Position numbers and translations under genes: made by a program
Notes under the pieces: model-generated
Databases searched by the model: none
What the model was told of the DNA's origin: nothing
The model's input: the letters and a program-made list of their open reading frames with translations, nothing else
Shown here: in pieces, positions 58,004-64,000 of the stretch
How positions within the stretch are numbered: the first letter of the stretch is position 1
Layout of the letters: each line of letters starts with the position of its first letter
Source of the DNA: Lentinula raphanica
Taxonomy: Eukaryota > Basidiomycota > Agaricomycetes > Agaricales > Omphalotaceae
Direction of reading: 5' to 3'
Assembly: GCA_027919835.1 (NCBI GenBank)
Contig: JANVFP010000008.1
Location: 1,364,001 to 1,428,000 of the forward strand
Length of the DNA stretch: 64,000 bases

Positions 58004-59720
58004 ATGAGCAATCCATCTATTATTTGCCAACAGTGTAAAGAGCCTCTTCAGGTAATTCCAGAACGATATCTTTGCCATAAACAGCTATAATATGTACTCA
58101 CAACACAGTTGGATGTATCGCTAGTTGATTTGGCTCCTTCCGCGTATGACACGATCATAGCGTCGCTTCCTCCGCGGTCGTCTTCGACACACGCTCGACA
58201 TGCGACCGATGCTGAAAAGCTGGAGCTGCTTTCGGCTTCACCCTCAGTCAAGGAGATCTGGCGGAAAAACCAAGGCTCTCCGAATGCCGTTGCTTCTTTG
58301 TCTCCCAAAGCACAAGGCAAACAGCCTCAAAATAGCTTAGCGTCACCTCATGAATCCTTTGTGCTGCTGCAGGATAGTGTCGTTCATCATACTCCGTCAG
58401 TAACCACCCCAACCCGTTCTAAAAAAGGATCGATCAAGACGCAGGGTTCGCCAAATCCAACACTTGTTTCCAAGCCCCCGGAAACAGTCGCACCTAATTC
58501 TCCACTATCACATCATTTACGGTCAACTGTGCGCCTGTTCAACCTGATATCTTCTCGAACAGATATCGATCATCCATTGTGCGCGGAATGCACACAAATT
58601 TTGCTTGCTTCATTGCAACGTCAGTTGGACGAGACCAAAAAGGAGCGTGATGGATATATTGCTTTCGAGAAAGAAGTTAGGAAAGAGCGCGAGAGAGAAT
58701 CTCAAGGATTGACTCAGGAAGAAGCTCAGAAAAAGATTGAAAAGCTGAAATACGACGAACAGCTGGCGATAGAGCAATTGAAAGAAGCTGAAAGGGAGAG
58801 ACTTCAACTAGACAAAGAACTCAAACAGCTAGAACAAGAGGAGGAACGTTTAGAACGAGAGGAAGCAGAGTAGGTCCCATCATTGAGGAAGCATTTGCTC
58901 AATGAATCTAACGCCATTGTACCAGTTTCTGGAGAAATCATAATGACAATATACTATCTGCAGACCAGCAAAATATGCAGCTAGCACAACTTCGCGCTGC
59001 CTATGCGGCAGATTCAGCTGTACTCGAAAAGCTTGAACGCACGAACGTGTACAACGACGCATTCTGTATTGGACACGACGGAGTATTTGGGACTATCAAT
59101 GGGCTAAGGCTGGGAAGAGTTCCTGGAGTTCCTGTAAGCCGTTGCGGCAAGCATTTGAAACTCATTCTCAGCTGATTCTTAACAGGTCGAATGGGCAGAG
59201 ATAAATGCGGCCTGGGGCCAAACTCTTCTTCTCCTCCACACGATCGCGAGAAAACTCGATTATAAATTTGAAAAGTATGCTCGGAATTCTGATGTTCATC
59301 AGCCACTGACGTTCTTCAAGTTATCGTCTAGTGCCCATGGGCTCGTTCTCTCGGATCGAACGAACCACGGGAGACAAAGCGAGCTACGAACTATATGGAT
59401 CCGGCCACATGGGCAGATTGCTTCATAATCGTCGTTTTGATTTCGGAATGGTTGCGTTCATAGATTGTTTGAAGTGTGTTGTTGACTACATCAAGAGTCA
59501 AGATCCCACCGTTGATTTTCCCCATCAGTGAGTGTAGGAGTGTAGTAAATTACTGATGATGACTAAAGAGATTGTTTGCAGGATATCAAAGGACAAGATT
59601 GGTGAAGTCTCCATTAAGCTGCAATTCAACCAAGAGGAAGCATGGACACGGTCTTTACGACATGTTCTCCTTGCACTGAAAATATGTTTGAAGTGGGCTA
59701 CGAATGGAGTGAATGGATAA
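58004..59720 (+). CDS. ATG6: Beclin-1 / Atg6 / Vps30 autophagy protein
   Basis: Subunit of the Vps34 phosphatidylinositol 3-kinase complexes in autophagy and vacuolar sorting. Six exons. The N-terminus [16 protein letters not shown] carries the CxxC motif of Beclins; the second exon starts [33 protein letters not shown] begins the coiled-coil region ([20 protein letters not shown] to [14 protein letters not shown] heptads). The C-terminal evolutionarily conserved domain reads [67 protein letters not shown] and [12 protein letters not shown], ending [20 protein letters not shown]. The ATG at 58004 opens the CxxC exon; TAA at 59718-59720. Confidence 0.92.
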
Positions 59721-59980
59721 GTAGCAACTAGTTTTTCCATAGAATTGAGAAGGAAGATAACGAATGACGGATCTTGTGACGTGCTAATTGCCTTTTCGGG
59801 AGTTGTGATTTCCATTTTAGGACACGGCAAGCGGATACGGAAGCTCCGTAAAAATGACAAACCAGGTTAAGCATAATTGCGCAATTATCTTTCTACTCCC
59901 TTACAAAGCATTTACTCTCTTTCTCTATAACTTTCACTTGTTCTCCATTCAGATTCCACCATTCTTCCCGTAACTTCACG

Positions 59981-62726
59981 ATGGGCCTCTTATCAGCTGG
60001 AACACCCCTATGCTGGGACGATACCAAGAAAGTTGCAGATCACATACGAGCTCATGGAATCACCCAGTTTCTGCACATTTGGGATCGTCTAAAGGACAAG
60101 AATGGTGACGAGTTGCTTTGGGGTGATGAGGTATTCCAACTCTATCTTAAGCTCGGATTAGCTCTGATATCTGCGGCTCAGATTGAATACATGGTTGTCT
60201 CACTCGATAACGATTCCAAGAACGCCAAACTTTCCCTTCGTCAGACCGAAATTCTTTCTAAATTGAATTCGATTGTGGACAACATATCATCAGGGACAGA
60301 TGACGCGTATGTAGACAAACGATTGCGAATAGCGTTCTGATTTTGACTCGGATCTGGCTCAGCATTGCAATACCTACCTTTCATCCAGAATATGGGAGGT
60401 ACATGCTTGAGTCCACTCCTGGATCTCCCTTCACCGGATCTATATCAGACTTACTCGCTGTTGAAAAGAACATGCGTTACAGGTAGGGCGAGCCCGCTCC
60501 AATGATCCAAAAGCCAAACTCATTGAGGAAGCAAGGAGGACTTTAGCTCGTAAACACCTTAAGCCGAATGAGATTCCGTTAACCTTGACGTCTTTCCCCC
60601 GCCTTGGATCCCCTGGTCAATTCACTGAGCCTTACTACAATCCTTCCGACGCTGTTTCAAGTCATAGCTTATTCCTGCCAGAGCAAATAACCAATCCTCA
60701 TGCACGATTTCCGTCAGCCCTTGCATCCAATTTCGTCCGCTTTTCATTCTACTGACACTCCACACACAGCACTCTCACTGCCAATATTCGCCGTAGACGA
60801 GGTTCCAAAGTAGCTATCAATCTACCAATCTTCTTTGATGAGAAGACACCCCGCCCATTCATTGACCCAACTATACCATGGAGCCGGTCTATATACCCAG
60901 AAGATTCAGGTCACCTTGATTCAATCCTTCATTAAGTGCATCTCATTGTGTTCATTAGAAGCCAAAAATGGAGCCGCTCTGCCCGATCATATCTATATGG
61001 ACGCTATGGGTTTTGGAATGGGATGTTGTTGCTTGCAGCTAACGTATCAAGCTTGTAATGTGAATGATGCCAGACGTTTGTATGATGGTCTAATACCTAT
61101 AGGCCCGATAATGGTAAGACGTCGAGTTTGTTCCTTCATGTTCCTATACAGACCGGAAACAATACAGCTAGCCTTAACTGCTGGCAGCCCTATCTGGCGG
61201 GGGTACCTCAGCGATGTGGACTGTCGATGGAATGTGGTAGCAGGGAGCGTAGATGATCGCACGGAGGAAGAACGAGGCCTCAAGGTACAGGTTACCACAA
61301 CGCCACTTCGCATGAAGTCCAGTTTACTTACCTTTTAGGTTACAGCCTCTTCAACACGACCGCTTTAGAATCCCCAAGTCGCGTTACGACAGCGTGGATT
61401 TGTACATTTCGGAAGATTGGAGGAACAGACCGGAATATAATGACCAGCCTGTAGTTATTGACCATTGTATCTACAGTCGTTTAAGGCAACATGGTGAGCA
61501 AAGCAATTTTCCTGGCTGGTGCACGGAGTCTCATCCAATCGGACACAACTAGGACTGGATGATTTACTCTCAAAACATATAGCACATTTATTTATACGAG
61601 ATCCACTGGTTGTATTTTCTGAGATCATAGATCAGAACGACAAAGAAAGCAATGACCATTTCGAGGTATGGGCAATAATTCTTCATAAATCTGTTCGTTT
61701 CTAACGAATCAATCCCCCAGAACATCCAATCAACTAATTGGCAGACCTTGCGATTCAAACCACCCCCTCCTAAATCACCCATTGGCTGGCGCGTGGAGTT
61801 TCGTAGTATGGAGGTTCAAATCACAGACTATGAGAACGCGGCATACGCAGTGTTCATAACCCTCCTCTCGCGGGCCATTTTAAGCTTTAATCTAAACTTC
61901 TACATGCCCATCTCAAAGGTCAGCTCATCAGTCACTTATTGAAACACCGGCTCCAGACTGACCTTTTGTGAAATTGAGGTCGATGAAAACATGTCGCGCG
62001 CACAAGGACGAGGTGCTTCACAATCAGCAAAGTTTTACTTCCGCAAACAAGTCTGCCCCAATGGGAATACTCCCAAGTCTTCTGGATCCAGTTCTCCAGT
62101 TAATGGATCTCGAACGAAGGATAGGAAGATGAGGAATTGTTTCCCGCCTCCGGAATTGCCAGAGAATGGAGTGCCCAAGGGGCCTGTGGAGGAAGAATAT
62201 GAGGAGATGACTATAGATGAGATAATGAACGGAAAGGTTCGACCATCCTGGCTTTTTTGGATGCGAAGAGGGTTGAGCTAACACGCTGTCGAAGGGAGAG
62301 TCAAATCCCGGCTTGTTGAGTTTGATTTGGGCCTACATCGACACATTAGATGTGAGCCCGCAAGAGTTATCCAAGATTCATGGATATCTCGATCTCATTC
62401 GTCGGCGAGCAAACGGTAAGCTTATCATTTCCCGCGTGGATGACCATTCTAAGCTTTTGTCCAGGCTCTTTGCTTACACCCGCAACTTGGATTCGAAATT
62501 TCGTTCGCGCACATCCTGCGTACGCTCATGATTCTGTGGTCACACAAGAGATGAACTATGATTTGATAGTGGCAATTGATGAGATGTGAGTAAACCTTTT
62601 TCTTCCCTATATCGAACCAGCTAGTTGAACGGGGCTTTCAGCGAGCGAGGAGTTCGAAGTGTACCAGATCTTTTGCCCGAAAATTATACTGGCGGAGAGG
62701 TTGACGGTGGCTCTATATCACCCTAG
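59981..62726 (+). CDS. GSH1: Glutamate-cysteine ligase catalytic subunit
   Basis: First and rate-limiting step of glutathione synthesis: ATP-dependent joining of glutamate and cysteine. N-terminus [40 protein letters not shown] and LLWGDE then [11 protein letters not shown], where the Glu residues bind metal-ATP. Further blocks: [86 protein letters not shown] and [20 protein letters not shown]. At least twelve exons; the last two give [20 protein letters not shown] and [20 protein letters not shown], ending TAG at 62724-62726. All blocks of the eukaryotic GCS family are present in order. Confidence 0.92.
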
Positions 62727-62925
62727 TCCAGACTTAGCGTACACTTTTGTATATATCTAGCAGCAAAGAGTAGAACGATAGACGGAAACAGACCTGATAG
62801 TAACTCGTTTCAGTACTCGACATGTATCGAAATGTTGTTTTCCGCGAAAAGTCCTTGATTTGGAAAAAAGGTTGGATTCTCTATCTCCATCTCTATCCAG
62901 CAAAGGAACTGAGTAATCTATCCGC

Positions 62926-63578
62926 TTATTTTGAGCCGAGCGCATGCTGCAGTGACTCGTAAACATCCGCTTCAATACGCGCCTCCAACTTGTCTTCCTC
63001 TGATCCATTTCCGGAAGCCACTCGGAGAGCCTCTTGAAGGTTGGTGCGGATAGACTGTACCAAAGGTGAGAATGATTCGGAGAGCAATATGGATGTGAGC
63101 ACACCTCGACTGAGAAATCCTCCAAGGGTGCAGCCTCTACGGCGTTGATTGTGAGCTTGTTGTTGGGGTGAATGGTAGCAAATCCACCAGAGACTAGAAA
63201 TAACGTTCAACGAGCATCCTTTCGCAGCAAAGCCAAACAGCCACGTACTGAACCATTTCTTGGAACCACCGGCGGATTCAATGACCTCCACAACACCAGG
63301 ACGAAGAGGTTCGACAGAAGGAACGTGATTTGCGAGGATACCCATATCACCAGTAGCAGCACAGACGTTCACCTGGACAACGTCTGTCGAGCTGAAGATG
63401 GACTAGAGCGGATATTTTGAGTGAATTTTGAGAGAAGAGGGGGTTGGGAACGCACTTGGTGTGGTAAGGCCATAGAAAGTTGAATTTTGTCAGAAGCCTC
63501 TGCGTAACCACGACGAACGACATGGATAGCAGACGGAGCTCGTCGAGCAGCAGAGTTAATGAGGCGCAAGGAAGCCAT
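62926..63578 (-). CDS. ATP16: ATP synthase F1 delta subunit, mitochondrial
   Basis: Central-stalk subunit of mitochondrial ATP synthase (bacterial epsilon equivalent). The presequence MASLRLINSAARRAPSAIHV and VRRGYAEA is Arg/Ser-rich. The beta-sandwich domain reads LSMALPHQ, SIFSSTDVVQVNVCAATGD, MGILANHVPSVEPLRPGVVE and GGFATIHPNNKLTINAVEAA. The C-terminal helices are SNLQEALRVASGNGSEEDKL and EARIEADVYESLQHALGSK. Three introns, all GT-AG. ATG at 63578, stop at 62926-62928. It diverges from the gene at 63751. Confidence 0.93.
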
Positions 63579-63750
63579 TTTGTTGTAAGCGGAAATTGGA
63601 GAATTGGTTTTGGGAGATGGGAGATTTCGGGAGAAGTTGAATATGCCGAAATATGCCGTGCTACTACTAGCGCTCTCTGTTCATGATTGCCATGTCAGGC
63701 CAATTGCTTGTTCTTCTTCTTCTTCATTGCCCTCACAGCTCCCACCGTTC

Positions 63751-64000
63751 ATGGTGCTCAACAAGAGAGCCCTAGAAGAATCACCTGAAGAGTATTCTTT
63801 CAAAGCAATCAAGCTACACCATCCAGATGCTGTTCCTCAAAAGCGAATCCATCCTGCCAGGGACAATCATGGACCTAACGACTCGGAGTGCAACCAGAGG
63901 ATACCTATCCTCCAGGAAGAAGGGGTACTAGTGGAAGATCGTGCAGAGTCAAAGCCGAGGAGGGAGTTATTGGTCATGCCCCCGATTTGGGCCCAGGTGA
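63751..64000 (+). CDS. Start of an unidentified gene, cut by the window
   Basis: An open frame of 83 codons from ATG at 63751 to the end of the window: MVLNKRALEESPEEYSFKAI and KLHHPDAVPQKRIHPARDNH onward. It is basic and acidic mixed, with no recognised motif. The last bases (CCCAG/GTGA) look like an intron donor. It is divergent from the ATP synthase gene, with 172 bases between. The 3' part is missing, so no function is proposed. Confidence 0.5.
   Translation, partial: MVLNKRALEESPEEYSFKAIKLHHPDAVPQKRIHPARDNHGPNDSECNQRIPILQEEGVLVEDRAESKPRRELLVMPPIWAQV

Overview
The window is nuclear DNA of a filamentous basidiomycete, most likely an Agaricomycete. Genes are dense, on both strands, and cut by many 50-60 base GT-AG introns. 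Families such as Mga2/Spt23, Set3, Atg22-like carriers and two-domain surface proteins with one membrane span fit that group. I read about 24 protein-coding genes, the last one cut by the window edge. I found no rRNA, tRNA, CRISPR array or prokaryotic operon. All CDS coordinates are genomic spans that include introns.

Layout. 1-1.7 kb: nothing assignable. 1.7-9.9 kb (+): an Atg22-like carrier, prephenate dehydrogenase (TYR1) and dihydroxy-acid dehydratase (ILV3), so tyrosine and branched-chain amino acid synthesis genes lie side by side. 10.0-10.3 kb: a 300 bp non-autonomous hAT-type element with an 8 bp target duplication. 10.3-15.1 kb (-): a small membrane protein, a BRD7/9-like bromodomain protein and Ap4A phosphorylase. 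15.3-20.1 kb: a tandem segmental duplication holding two paralogous secreted proteins. 20.7-23.8 kb (-): a conserved membrane protein and a two-domain surface protein. 24.0-27.2 kb (+): a long charged protein ending in a HicA-like domain. 27.4-28.8 kb (-): a probable Rec114. 29.4-33.4 kb (+): a GPI-anchored GH16 glucanase, a RING protein and a VanZ-like membrane protein. 33.9-35.9 kb (-): an Mmc1-like protein. 36.1-50.1 kb (+): Mga2/Spt23, Set3 and Nup50. 50.3-57.6 kb: GYP1-type TBC GAP (-), RraA-like aldolase (+), DNA polymerase kappa (-) and a caspase-like protein (-). 58.0-62.7 kb (+): Beclin/Atg6 and glutamate-cysteine ligase. 62.9-64 kb: ATP synthase delta (-) and a partial unknown (+).

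Most genes are unrelated housekeeping functions; there is no operon-like system. The most unusual points are the string of microexons in ILV3, including an inferred 2-base exon that restores the frame; the hAT MITE just downstream of ILV3; two consecutive GC-AG introns in DNA polymerase kappa; the HicA-like domain on a eukaryotic protein; and the duplicated secreted-protein locus.
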